From the NCBI GenBank assembly GCA_037833965.1, contig AP031355.1, positions 22,717,501-22,781,500 on the forward strand: a stretch of 64,000 nucleotides of DNA, written 5' to 3'. Under the pieces are notes generated by a model that was not told the origin of the DNA, made no database searches, and saw only the letters and a program-made list of their open reading frames with translations. The DNA is from Marchantia polymorpha subsp. ruderalis. Its lineage: Eukaryota; Streptophyta; Marchantiopsida; Marchantiales; Marchantiaceae. The translations under genes were made by a program, and so were the position numbers. Below are positions 1-12,100 of this stretch, one piece after another (within the stretch, counting starts at the first letter, position 1; each line of letters opens with the position of its first letter).

Positions 1-1591
1 GTAATGCTCTATACCGTACTGCACGTAAATTCTGTCACTGTCAAAGTTCTAATGCATTTCTCTCCATTACGATGAACCTCTTTCTGGCTTTCAGACCTGA
101 GGAAGAGGCGGCTCCAGTGCCGGTCTGTCCCCCCATAACTAAATGCCCACTGGTGCCGTATACATCCTATTGCAGTGTCTACCCTGGACTGACTTTCGAG
201 TAGTTGATTACGAGTTTCAAGGTCCCTTCGCTCTAGGGGCCAAAGTATCCTTCATGTTCAGAATCATTGTCTTTAAAGGACACTGGATGAAAAGACGACG
301 GAGGAACTCTGAAATCAACATGTACGAAAATCACTGAAAATGCACTCCAGAGCTCACGCAAATTTAGCTGCTCTGTCGGGCCTCAATTTTTTTGTACAAA
401 GACAATCGAAAGATTATTCTAACGTACTGGCCTCATATTTCAGAAACTGTAAGGATTAGATCTCAGCTGCAAGAAGAGCGAATAATTGTCCCAATTAATC
501 TTAGACGATGAAAAATTGGTTCATTCGACCTTTCTTTCTCAACCTGCCTAAATTTCGTCTTCCCTCTTTTGTGGTCATACATGTACTTCGTTCAAAACAC
601 AGCTCCGAAACCCTTCCATCGTACGAGAAGAGATCCTTAGATGCCACATATACAGGAACTTAAAATTCAGAACGAGAGTAATCTTCCCATCACCGTATGA
701 AATAAGGATGATATGGTAGTTGAGCAAAACAGATTCTAGGCTACCAGGAGAAAAGAATGCTTCAATTCTGCAAACAGACAAAGGATCGACCTGGCCACTG
801 TATGGCGTCATTCACAATCGTAGAGGGAGGACGGAAGAGACATAAAGAAATGCTAATCGTATGATTAAGACATGGAAATCAGATCACAGAATCTTGAACT
901 CTTAAAACCATAATCAGCCTGTGGCAACAAGTGTGTCTCATCAACCGGAAAGCGCAATATTCAGACGAGATATTACCTGATCTTCGCAAATCTCGCCGTG
1001 TGCAGAAAGAGAGGATACTACCACTCTTTGTTGCAGTAGAGCCCCGAAGCTCCAAGGCGGACGTAGCCCAGCCAGAACGTGGAGGAGGACCAGGAGGAGG
1101 AGGAGGAAGGCAAAACTTTGATCGCGCAGGTTATTCGCTCTGTTTCATCGACTCAATGCCAGATATCATGCACGAAAATCGAGCGAAAGAGATTGAGATC
1201 ATAACGGGACTCAGAGCTCGACAATCTTGGCGTCAGAGAGAGCTAACTCAAGTGAATCCACTACTGGAAGGACTTTCTCGGTTTGTGCTGCAGGCATTAC
1301 GTAAATATTGTCGAGTAAAAGCCGTCACAGCGTGCATGCAACAAGCGGTTGTCCCATTCTCCTCCTCCTGCTTCTCCTCCTCGTTCTAGTTTTTCATCTC
1401 AATGGACGACATGGTCCTTCACGCCTCACTGAGGCAGCAGATGATGACGACGTAGCTCGATTGCGCAGCAGAAGGATCCCGACGTTGAAACACAGTGACA
1501 TCGATCGACTAGAGGGCACGCGGGCAGGCAGTTGGATGTCCCGCGACAAGTGCAGGTGTAAAAACTAGACCTCTCATCCATATGAATAAGA
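1..1591. other. Gene-free stretch, nothing assigned
   Basis: No frame here resembles a known protein family on either strand. The longest open frame, about 150 codons at 931-1389, starts at a non-ATG codon and carries low-complexity Gly/Arg and Ser runs produced by GGA and TCC repeats, so I do not call it a gene. Promoter or UTR sequence of a gene outside the window is possible but not shown. Confidence 0.4.
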
Positions 1592-1618
1592 AGGCTCGAG
1601 AGGCTCGAGAGGCTCGAG
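1592..1618. repeat. Minisatellite, 9-bp unit x3
   Basis: Three perfect tandem copies of AGGCTCGAG. Each copy contains an XhoI-like CTCGAG palindrome. Confidence 0.9.
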
Positions 1619-2353
1619 AGAAGAAGCGAGCGTGCCGGAAACAATCATTGATTTCCAAACGAAACAAAACTGTGCAGCCGATTAGATGCGCAAAGTTTCG
1701 CAGCTTCGAAACCCCGAGGGCAAATCTGTGAAGATCTAAGATAATGTAAATTAAAGATGTTACCCATTCAGTTCAGTGAATGAGGCAGGCAGGCTTTCAC
1801 AAGTAGCCATCCTCCTGCCTGCGTGCCTCCCTCTAAGAGTGTAGGACGTAGGTCAGCACCAGCATGCTCACTCGCTTGCTGAGGAAGCAGCAGCAGATGA
1901 ATGAGTCGCCCGAGCTCCGGCCCATCACGCAGGGTCGTGTTGATAAAGGGGGGCTTTCTCTTCTATAGAATGGACCGAGCTCCAAATCTGGCTATCGACA
2001 ACACAACAACTCCTAAAGAACGTTTGGCAGTAGCCACCCACCCAGTGTCTAGGTGGAAGGACAAAAACTAAAGAGTTCGTCGCAGTCACCACCCACCCGC
2101 TGCTGCTGCTGCTTTGCAAGGGCGGTGCTGCCCCTGCCGCTGCCCCTGCTGCGTCCAGACTCCAGACTGCTTTTACAATCACCTACTGCGCTGCACTCAA
2201 GTTGCCTGAAGTAGTGTACCTTCCATTACTCCTCGTCCTACTGGAGCACGGCAGAGTTCCAGATCCTGCCTGCTGCAGCATTTCAAGGGATGGGCATGAT
2301 GATGATGGCGGGGGTGGAGGGGGCATCCGACACACATCTCGAGCCTCGAGGGG

Positions 2354-2355
<2 letters not shown>

Positions 2356-2384
<29 letters not shown>
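2356..2384. repeat. (GA)n microsatellite
   Basis: An uninterrupted GA dinucleotide run of about 29 bases. It generates artificial Arg-Glu-repeat and Ser-Leu-repeat open frames on the two strands. GA tracts are common in plant promoters and 5' UTRs, but no gene start is visible beside this one. Confidence 0.95.
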
Positions 2385-2386
<2 letters not shown>

Positions 2387-2762
2387 AGACTTACTCGGAC
2401 CAAGTCCAACGGTCTGCCATTTTGGGAGCCTTTCATATGTCCCCATGTTGTTCAATCGCTCGCTTGGGGAGGTCTGTAAGCTATCATATCTTTGTCAGAA
2501 GCGCTTTTGATCGGATTCGCATTTTCACTGGTTTGGCACTATTCTCCGGTCTACCCAGACACTAGACCCTTTAAGCCCACTCAAGAGCTGAGCTCACGGA
2601 CATGTACATGGACATGTGGCAACTTTCTCGAGGGTCGCATGTGCTTAAAAATAGCGGAAACTCTTAAAATATTGCTGCAGCATTTGGTTATTGGATGAAG
2701 GCGTAATCACTAGCGCTTACCAAAAGGCAAGTACGATTGGAACGTAGCCAGCCAGCAGGCGA

Positions 2763-2813
2763 GCAGGCAGGCAGGCAGACCATTCGAAGCCGAGTCGAAC
2801 GTACGTACGTACG
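2763..2813. repeat. (GCAG)4 and (ACGT)n microsatellites
   Basis: GCAG is repeated four times at 2763-2778. About 20 bases further on, an ACGT tract runs from 2799 to 2813. A matching ACGT tract occurs near the other end of the window at 63113-63129. Confidence 0.9.
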
Positions 2814-3470
2814 AACTCGTTCGGTTCGACATTCAGCAGGAAGGACGCAGGACACGAGAGGGAGGTAACGGAGCCCACCAGCCAGCACTCGGCAGCTTCC
2901 CCCTCTCTGAGGGCACATCTCCCTCCCTTCCTCCCTCCCTCCGCTCACACTCATTTATTGCGTGGCCTCCAGCAGATTGGCGCGGTGGATCTTGGCGATG
3001 TACAGCGCACATCTTAACATTTTGCCCCGCCTTGTCAAGATGTTTTCAGGACCTGTCCTCACTCGACATGTGAAAATAATATCCAGTTGCTCATCGATAC
3101 CCGACGTGGGCTCGGCTCGGATCTGACCAGCAGATAGATAATAGCAGTAGCTCACCTCAGCCCTACTCTGAATTCTTGAATTCCTCGGTTTCTCCCCCAC
3201 TCATCCATCACTGATGCAAGAAACTCGGCTTTGCCCATGCCTTCTGTGCAAAAGTGGGGCGCAAGTCAATGCCAAACCTTGTCTTTGGCAGGCTTTCAGA
3301 GCCCAAAGAATACTAGACTTTCAGAATCCAAAAATGCATGATAATATCCTCGCTCGCCGTTCTGCCTCAGCATCATGAAACATGCTCACAGTAAAACAGG
3401 AGTCGCTCACCTCACTGAATTGCTACATCACTTTTACCAATAGCAGTGGGTCGCTCACTCTCTGCAACTA

Positions 3471-6085
3471 ATGGGGTCCCTTCCCTTCGTTTCAGGATCA
3501 AAAACTGGCAACTCTGTCGAGGACAAAAACCTCAGGGGCATCTCTCTATTCAGAAATACACTCAAGTCCGCTTTCTTTCTGGGCCTTGTGGATGATGAAT
3601 GTTCTCCTCGTTTGGTGTGCCGGTCTCACCTTGTGCTAGCTCATTTATTGCCGGCCCTCCCCTTCTGCAAGCTGTTGTTTAGCTCGCATTTCATGACACT
3701 AGGCCGGAGAGAGCAGGTTCTTCTGAGGGGGTCATGATTATCAGCTGTTTTGTACTTTCTCATCCTTGCTCTGCTACTAACGTTGGCCTCTAGATCGGCA
3801 GACCCAAAATCTGTGTCAATTGATACTCATCCCACAAACTTAATATGATGTCTAATGAAGCTTTTACGTAATACACTAATCTAGGACCCAGGCGAAGAAT
3901 CAGGTCGTTAGTAGGTCATGATGATCTGCACGAATCATACTTATACTTTTGAGATCATAATGAAGTGTGCTTGTCCGAACTGAAGTCTTTCTAGTCGGTT
4001 CACCTTTTGGCACATGATAAAAGTCAAATGGACGTGAGTAAATCACGGTTACTTATCAGATATATCTAAAAGTCCGACGTGAGCTCTTAGAGGAAAAGAT
4101 ACCATGCTTATTCAGACCCATGTCGAGGTTGCTAAGCTGAGGTTCGACATCCTCATCCTGTCTGCCGTTACTTCTGCACGTGAATTCTCCCCTTATAATT
4201 AGACGATAGACAGGATCACACTGTGCTGGCCTGGACTGCGATGCGATGATGGTCGTGCACATGTCTCCAAAACATAGTTTGACAGCTAATGAAATAATTT
4301 TTGACCATGAGAATATCAAGTTTGAATTCCCTGGAATTCATTCTCCAGAGTTTGAGCGTGAAGAGCATCGTGAGAAGTCAGTTTCACTGGGAAGCTTCCT
4401 ATAAGAAGTGTAGGCGATAATTTCGGAAGGACTTGGCTGTTAGTGTGCAGAGACTTTCAAACGCAACACTCGTGAGTTTATCAGCAGGTTCTTGCCAGCC
4501 ATTGAGCCATTCTAGATGAGAATCTTCGCATGTCTCCAGCTAATAAGCTGATACACTGAGGGATGTATCACACCTCTTTGTCAGTTACGATCCGCTGGGG
4601 GCATCTCTGACTTCTGGATCATTGTAAAGTTTTGTGCGGAAGTGGTATGGTCAAAGAGATTTCAATGCTCACTCAGAGATTGCAGGTCCAGGGAACGTGA
4701 GGGTATAATTTCACAAATACTATGGCTACTTGATGAGCAGTAACTGCCGTCAACGGGATCCCATCTGCAGATCTGAATGAGACGACTATAGGATACGGAC
4801 ACTGATGGCCGGCCAGCTGCAATGGGCATCAGCTCCGAGGTGCTTTTGCTTCGGTTTCTGGAACCTGAGAAGAATTTTTCGAACATCAGTAGTTGGACGA
4901 AAACTTTGGATCCAAGTGAAGAGACTCGTGTCCACGCCAGCTTTACGCAAAAGCATCCAAGGATCCTTTAGGTCGTGTTCGAGCTGACATTCGCAGACGT
5001 GTTTCTCTTGGAAGAACTTATTCTGCTCGAAATAATATATACTCGTAGAACGTTATTCTCAAGCAAAAAGACACAGAATCTGCGAATGATCTCGTCCATC
5101 TTCTTCTGTTCATACCAAGAAAGAATAAGTTTGAATCACAATATGTTTGACCGAAAAGTCCACGACGCATCCAGAGGCCCTGTGACCGAGCAAGGACACA
5201 AGATACAGAAGAAGCATAAATAGGGCGCTCCTAGAATAAGTGCGATCTGGAAAGGCAGGTCGAAGAAAGAGGTGGAAACTCTCATATACCGTGCTTTCAT
5301 AGTTTCTGCAGTTCTTTTCACAAAGGCTTAACTGTGAACGAAAGGTGCAGACTGAGGTGTTCATCTTGGTTCCACAAAAAAAAAAAAAGAGATATACAAG
5401 ACGGAAGAGAACACACCCGAAGACGAAATTCTTAATGGCAGCCCTCCCTCTAGCCCTTTTCATCGAAACAGTAGCTGCCTTTCGCTTCAGAAAATCATAA
5501 TAGCAGACGCACGGTGCTCCTTTAAGGAAACAACACAAATGAGGTGTTCAAAATTTTGGTTCCTTTGATTGAAAGATTGTGTAGACCACCGGTAATTCCC
5601 AAGGTTAGCTGGCACTCTAGTGGTCTTGAGTGGTCGACAGCCGTGTATATGAGGGGTCTCTCAAATGCAAATGTAAAATACTGATTTCTATTGTTTACTT
5701 GTAAATATGAGATGAATATTGCGACGAGTACGCGACTGAAACCAGTTGTCTGAAAACGTTTCAATAGTCTTGGCATATCCGTAGCCAAGCGAGCTGAATA
5801 TCAACCCTTCATTGAATTTTACAGACCTTAGGATCATCACGTTGTAAGGTACGCAGCGATGAGTGCAGAGATATATTTCTGATGCTCGCGAGTATATATT
5901 CGTTCTGCTCTGTAAAGATAGCTGCAGGAGGAACAACAATCGAGCACTGCAATTGTCCGGTGACGTGAGAAACAACGGGAGTCGCTACGAACAGTAGACA
6001 CTGTATTGCTGGTATTATGGGTGCAAGTGAAATCATTGGCATGAACATAAGCTCGACATCGAGCGGAAAGTAGTCCTTGTCCGAC
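3471..6085. other. Gene-free stretch
   Basis: Nothing recognisable. Open frames are short and overlap on both strands without codon-like composition. A 13-base A tract lies at 5376-5388. A minus-strand open frame of about 142 codons at 5110-5538 is interrupted by homopolymer-encoded Phe runs and looks fortuitous. Confidence 0.4.
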
Positions 6086-6115
6086 TGAGCTGAGCTGAGC
6101 TGAGCTGAGCTGAGC
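6086..6115. repeat. (TGAGC)6 pentanucleotide repeat
   Basis: Six perfect tandem copies of TGAGC, which also reads as GAGCT or AGCTG. It is a simple microsatellite and keeps several minus-strand frames open. Confidence 0.95.
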
Positions 6116-9100
6116 AATCATGTCGGGCGGGCTCTCTCGTCGTCTTCGGTAGATCGACGCCTTTCGGCCTCCCTGCGTGCCTGCCTGTATATAGTCATTG
6201 ATCGTGTCCACCTACACTGAGAGAATATTTCCAGCTGTTCGCATACGAACCAGTGAAGAAGATCATGGAGCTCTGCAAACCGATTTATTGATATTGTATT
6301 TCACTCGTTTGATTCACGTGAAGAATAATATCTCAGTAACTTGTAAACTTTAGGCAGTCACCATGCTCAGTTATTTTCCTCGGATATCTTACTCTTGCGA
6401 AATTAGCGCCAGGAATAAAATCTCAATAACTTCAGATGAGGAATCAAACCTCTGATCATGACATGGCTACGGAGGCATCGTGTACGACCGAGCACTTATC
6501 AATTATGAGAAAACATTTTGCGCCGGAAAGAACAAAGGTTCAGTTCAGGTACAAGCCACGGAAAGTCACGATTCATGTATTCATTCTAATATTTACTAAA
6601 TCTTCCAACTCACTAAAACTTCTTTACAATATTTCTGATGTAAAACAATTCACAGAAAATGATAAATAAAATAAATTCTATCAAGAAAAAACAGAACAAC
6701 GGCTACGCATGGACCGGAAAAAACGATCGTGGCCCATATCACAAAAAGGATACAAGCCAGGGCGCAAGAAGGTAAAGAAAAACCACGTTCAAAGCACGGG
6801 ATTATTGATTATTCTTATTGGATTGGTCCCCCGCCTGTGGGTGCCTAAGATCTCGTGGTGCTCAGAAAGTACCTCTTCTTTTCGGCGTAGTCATCGTACC
6901 GTCAGTCCCCAGATGAGCCAAGCGTCCAATCTCATGGTCAGAGCACTAAGAGACGACCAGACGTAAGCACGTCTTGTACGGGATTTTTCCAACGTATAGT
7001 TGAAAGGTTTATTCTATTGTAATCCAGAAGATTACGTGATCTCCTGATCAAAAGCAGCCAGAGGATCCAATATAAACTAACAAACTAACCAGATAGAGTT
7101 ATTTATTGCAGCAACTAACTACATGAGGGCATGCTGCAAAAGCAAAAGGTAAACGTGAAACCCCGAGAATCTCCAAAAGCTGGGTATGGTTTTTCAATAA
7201 GAAAACCGCGACAACATTGAATAATACAACTTGTTCATGATGCAGATTCTGAACAGTGTTGATAAGTGTCTCCATTCATGGAACTTCTATATTCTGTAAC
7301 AAAACGGTGATAAGGTATGAAGGCTTGCACAACAAATAATTAGTGCTAGCCTATTGAAGAATAACTATTGAAAACATAAACAAAGTATCGGAAGTCGAGA
7401 GATCTCCTCGAACGAGGCATCACAAGTTTGAATGGTGAAATGTTTTTCGTGAAATCTTGTTAGGTATTTTAGTTTGAAAACTTCATCTATGTAACCCGGC
7501 CACAAAACATCGTATTACCAAAATCAAGGGGAAATAATCTTCTCTTGTGACAAGTTATCATATCACTTCATCAAGACTTGACTTTGTCATCCACTAGTCA
7601 GTTCGGAGAGAGATTAGTATACTCTCTACATTTGTGTATAAGATCAAAATTGTAGATTATTTGCTTAAGATCAGCGCTATAAATTGATAGATAATCAAAT
7701 CTGATATACATGATCTTTCTTTTAGTATCTGAGAACGCAGCGAGCCATACATTCTCAGCCTGGCATTTGAATTGCCTCCTTTATGAATGTTCAAAATATA
7801 AATATTTCTGTCAAATTTTGGGTGTCTCAAATCTGAGAAGCTTGAAAACTTCTGTAATATGGAAATGCCTTTGAATACAACAGTAAGAAATACCTACTTG
7901 ATTCTTTCTGTAAGACTGCTAGTGACAAAAAATACAACTATGACCCCAGAATAGCGGATTGGTTCGACACACCACACCATAATTCTATTATCTATGATGC
8001 AAAAATGACAACATCTTCAATCCTACACAGCTCCTCATGTAGCACTTCAAGCATTTGCATAAGAATTCAATATTATCCAGTTTATCAGGAATTTTGATAA
8101 TAAGCTTAAGAATGCTATCTCAAAATCCCTTGGCTGTATCATCGGAGATATCGGGAATATGGAAATATTGTAGGTTTTATGGAGGTGAGAATCTCAATAT
8201 AGTATTTTTCAATTACTGTAGACCCCTCTTACAATTTTGTGTTTTGTAATCGATTGGAATTTATTAGCAATTTGAACTTTTGAGGTTTGACTTTATGTTT
8301 AGTCAACTTAAATTTTTATCTGAGCGAAGCCAGTCCTCGGTCTATTAAACCAAAGATTGGGACCGATGAAAGAGGTTTACAACCTTTCAAATGATCAAAG
8401 AGGCCTTATTATCTAAATATAGTATGAAAGAATCCTATGTTTGAAAGTTTAGCTGTGTTAGCTTAGAAAAACTCATTTTCTTGTGCAGTATGTTTTTCCA
8501 CCTAATTAAGTTAATTTCACGTTTGCAACAAGAGCTCGAGAATTACACAACCAATATAACTAAGAAATATTTGAATAAAAATTATATGTCATGTACTTTA
8601 AATATTTTATACAAACGGGATTGGTTTAGATGCGTGTTATTTTCAATTGAAAAATCACTGAAATTAAGTTAAAATATTAATTATCATAATTAGACTACTA
8701 AATTGCATATGTAGATAAAATTTTTAGTAGAGTAAGATTGAAATTTTACTCTTACTCCAATGAATCACTGAAGTCTTGAGAAAGTCTAGTGTGGTTGATT
8801 CGCAACTTGTGCTAGTACTTTGTGAGTATGTCATGTTTTAAATAAAGTAAAAAAATCAGATAAATTACAGTTACTGTTTTTTTTAGTAACTGCTTCAGAT
8901 TTTTCTTTCCTCCATGACGATGCGAGGTAAAATTCTGTCATTGAAGTATGTATTTTGGATGAAGTTATTATCGTAATTTAAGGTGTTGAAGGCTCCACAC
9001 TGAAACAACAAATAGACTCCTCTCCTTTCAGTCTCCTAACTGGGATTGCCCAACCTGGTTTGCAACAAACACTTGATAAGTACGTGTACTTCTAACTGAT

Positions 9101-12100
9101 TATGTACACGTATACATAATATACGATTCAAAGCACCCACTTTGCTGGAAAAATAAGAGTACGCGAGGAGTAATCATGAGGTTTTGAGATAGCCAACAGA
9201 GGGTTACAACCTTTCTGCAAAAACATTTCTTGGGGTTTTATGAAAAAATATATTCCTCTGTATATGCATTTCTTAAAACCCATTTATTTCGGCTCACTTT
9301 GGACATTCAACCTATTTTGTTTATATTCCATAAAGTTTGCAACTACATTGTCTCTTTGGTCGAGTGTTTGAAGTAGACTTCTGCCAAAATGGCTGAGAAA
9401 GAAGGGTCTTCGCACTACGCGATTCTGGATATGTCTAGAAGAAAACTTCAGAACTCATAAATGATACAGGATTGAGAATCATAAGGGTTAAGGCTCGAAA
9501 TTAGTTTGGAAATGATCGAAGAATACAAGTTCAAAACCCATAGGAGGTTTTGTACTGCAATCAACAGTTGGTACTCACCTTTAAATTAAGCATGTTCGTC
9601 TCAAGACAGCAACTTCTCAAAAGATGTTATTATTGCATCAATCAATTTTCACAAGCTGAACTTGATTAGAAGACTTTAAGCAGAAAATGCTTTAGCAATC
9701 ATTGGTTGAAATACAAAGAGGAATAAATAAAATGATGGGCACCAAGTTGCTAGGCCGAATAGAATCAAGATTGGAAATATGTCATGATACATTTGATATA
9801 CACTAACAACCTAAGCTAAACCGTATAGAAACATACGATTAATCATAATCTGATAAGAATAATGGATTACGTAAAGTAATATATTTAAGAAAAGAAAAAT
9901 GTTGCTTATCATATAGCATAAATAATATGAATGAAATGATTAGGACTAATATGGGACGACATGGCGCATTACAAACATGTATAAATGGCTGGGTCGGGTA
10001 CTTATAACTCCAGAACTAATTTGTGTGATATATTGAGGAAACTTTTAGACTAAGAACTTATATATAAAGTTTATAGTAGACCACTAGAGAAAAAGGCATC
10101 TACTTTATTCTTGTCATTTGACATAGTACAGGTCCGGTATTTATTGGGAGTTCTGATTTCAAGCATAATACCTCAAGAAGCTGATGCGGCGGATTGACTG
10201 AAGACTCCGTTTGCCTAACTTTCCTGACTTGGAGGCAATAATAATCGCCGTTGACTATTGTCAAAACAAAATTCACATGCAAGTTCTCGCGACATTGTTC
10301 AGGGTGACAACATAACAGATGAAGTGTATTCAACTGGAATACAGTGAAAGTATGATATAGAAATTTGCGTTGTGAAATCTGCGCATCATCTTGGGCCCAG
10401 TAGGTAGCCAACGGAGGAGCCCAGGTCCTCTGTGCCATGGTTAAACCGTCCAAGTCACTGGTTCTCCCTTTCTCTGCAAATTGTACACCGAGCTGACTGC
10501 GTGGCTGGATCGTACGAAGGATCGTCAGTATCACGCGTTGTCAGCCTAGCAAACTTTTCTGAGCAGAATCTCGCTTGTTCCAAAGCTTTGTCCCCTCTCA
10601 CCATACTAGGCACTCGAAATGATCAGAAGGGATTGTCGGGTTCTGAACATTCACTGGTATGCTAGATATCAGCATCTGCGTAAAGATCCCACAATACTAA
10701 TAAAAGGGCTCACATATGTGTGGAGTTTGTGATTTTTTATCATACCATGTGATCTAACATCAGCACATCAGTACCCTCTCCTTCACTATGACTTCACTCC
10801 TGATCAGGCTTTGCCGGAAAAATGACAGCGAATTTTTTCTGAACTTAGGAGATCTCAAAGAATCAAACCGAGAGCTCCGACCTTTCCTCATCCTGTGCTA
10901 TAAATCTCCTATCTTTCATCAAGAAATCCAGAATTGTGTTTGGCCTTTGAAACATCAAACAAGAACATGATGGCGAATTTGGAGAGGAAGGAATTTTTTT
11001 ACAGGTCGAACGTTTACTGAATACGCAAGAAGCATCAGAACGCCGTAATATCGTCGTATCTTATAGCAGGCTCCGTGCTCATAGTACAGAGCAAGTGTCT
11101 GCTTCTCCATGATCCGGAGTCATGGGTCTCATAGATCTTTCAGGTTCACAACGTCCGTGCTTTGCTTCAGGTTGAGTCCTGCTTCATCTCCGACAGAGAA
11201 GCCCCTGTACAACAGAAGCCCTGTTCAGATTTTATCAGGTTCTGTACACGATTCAAAGATGACATTGCAGGTGATGATCATGGAGAGCAATGCGGCTACA
11301 CTTGGAGAAGTTTCGACTGGTAATTTGCCACAATATGTTGAACTGGTAGGAAAGTTTGGATTGCCCTTGCCACGGGCATCGGATTCGAAATCTGCACTGT
11401 GTTCCTATCAGATCAAATAACTTCCGACACGCAGTGGTTGTTTTTCTTGTTTCACAAGTGCATGATTACGATCAGGGGTTGACTCAGATCTTCGCGTGAC
11501 TAACATCCCGATCCTGTTGAGACCCCTGTTTTTCGTACTTAACGTCATTCCGAAGGTAAAATTCCCTCTTCAAGAGTGGTCGCTTCTGCGGAAGGCGCCG
11601 TCATTGCCCCTTTTGCACCAAACAGCGTCTGATTCTGAGTTTTGGTATGAGCGTATGATTTTTGAAGCTTTGAGCCCGCGGCGAGATATGGTCAGAGAGC
11701 TGACCTCCCTCCAGTCCTCAGGACAAGTATTCCAGACAGTACTAGTTCAGAATTTTAGAAGACAGCCTCAGCATTGTCAAGGAATACTGCTGGTACGAGC
11801 AAGCTAGCCTCCCAAGTCGAAACAGGCTAAAAGGATATATTGTGATGCTATGGGGGCGAGACCCATGTTACACGTTTGCTTTCATCGACGTACTACTTGA
11901 TCGGATCTTGCCATCAATTTCGTTCTTTTTAATGTCTACTAATGCAAAAAGCGTTAAAAGGGTCTATATCCTACACTTTGAGGATATGGAGATTTCACAG
12001 ATCATAAGCAGACTTCAAACCTACCTGTCTTCCGCCTCAGGCAAACGACCATCCATGATTATGTAGCTTCCTTTGCATGCGATCCACGTAATGACTGCAC

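Larger units (their letters stand above)
1619..3470. other. Gene-free, microsatellite-rich stretch
   Basis: No recognisable coding sequence. The stretch holds CTGCTG tracts near 2100-2115, a GA tract, a GCAG/ACGT tract and CCCTCCCTTCCTCCCT pyrimidine tracts near 2925-2943. Short open frames here are rich in Arg/Glu or Pro/Ser because of these repeats. Confidence 0.4.

Noticed and set aside
2202..2565. Overlapping ORFs with Arg-Glu repeats
   Set aside because: They are produced by the GA microsatellite and show no other protein-like features.
5110..5538. Minus-strand ORF of 142 codons
   Set aside because: Phe runs come from the poly-A tract, composition is not protein-like, and no motif is seen.
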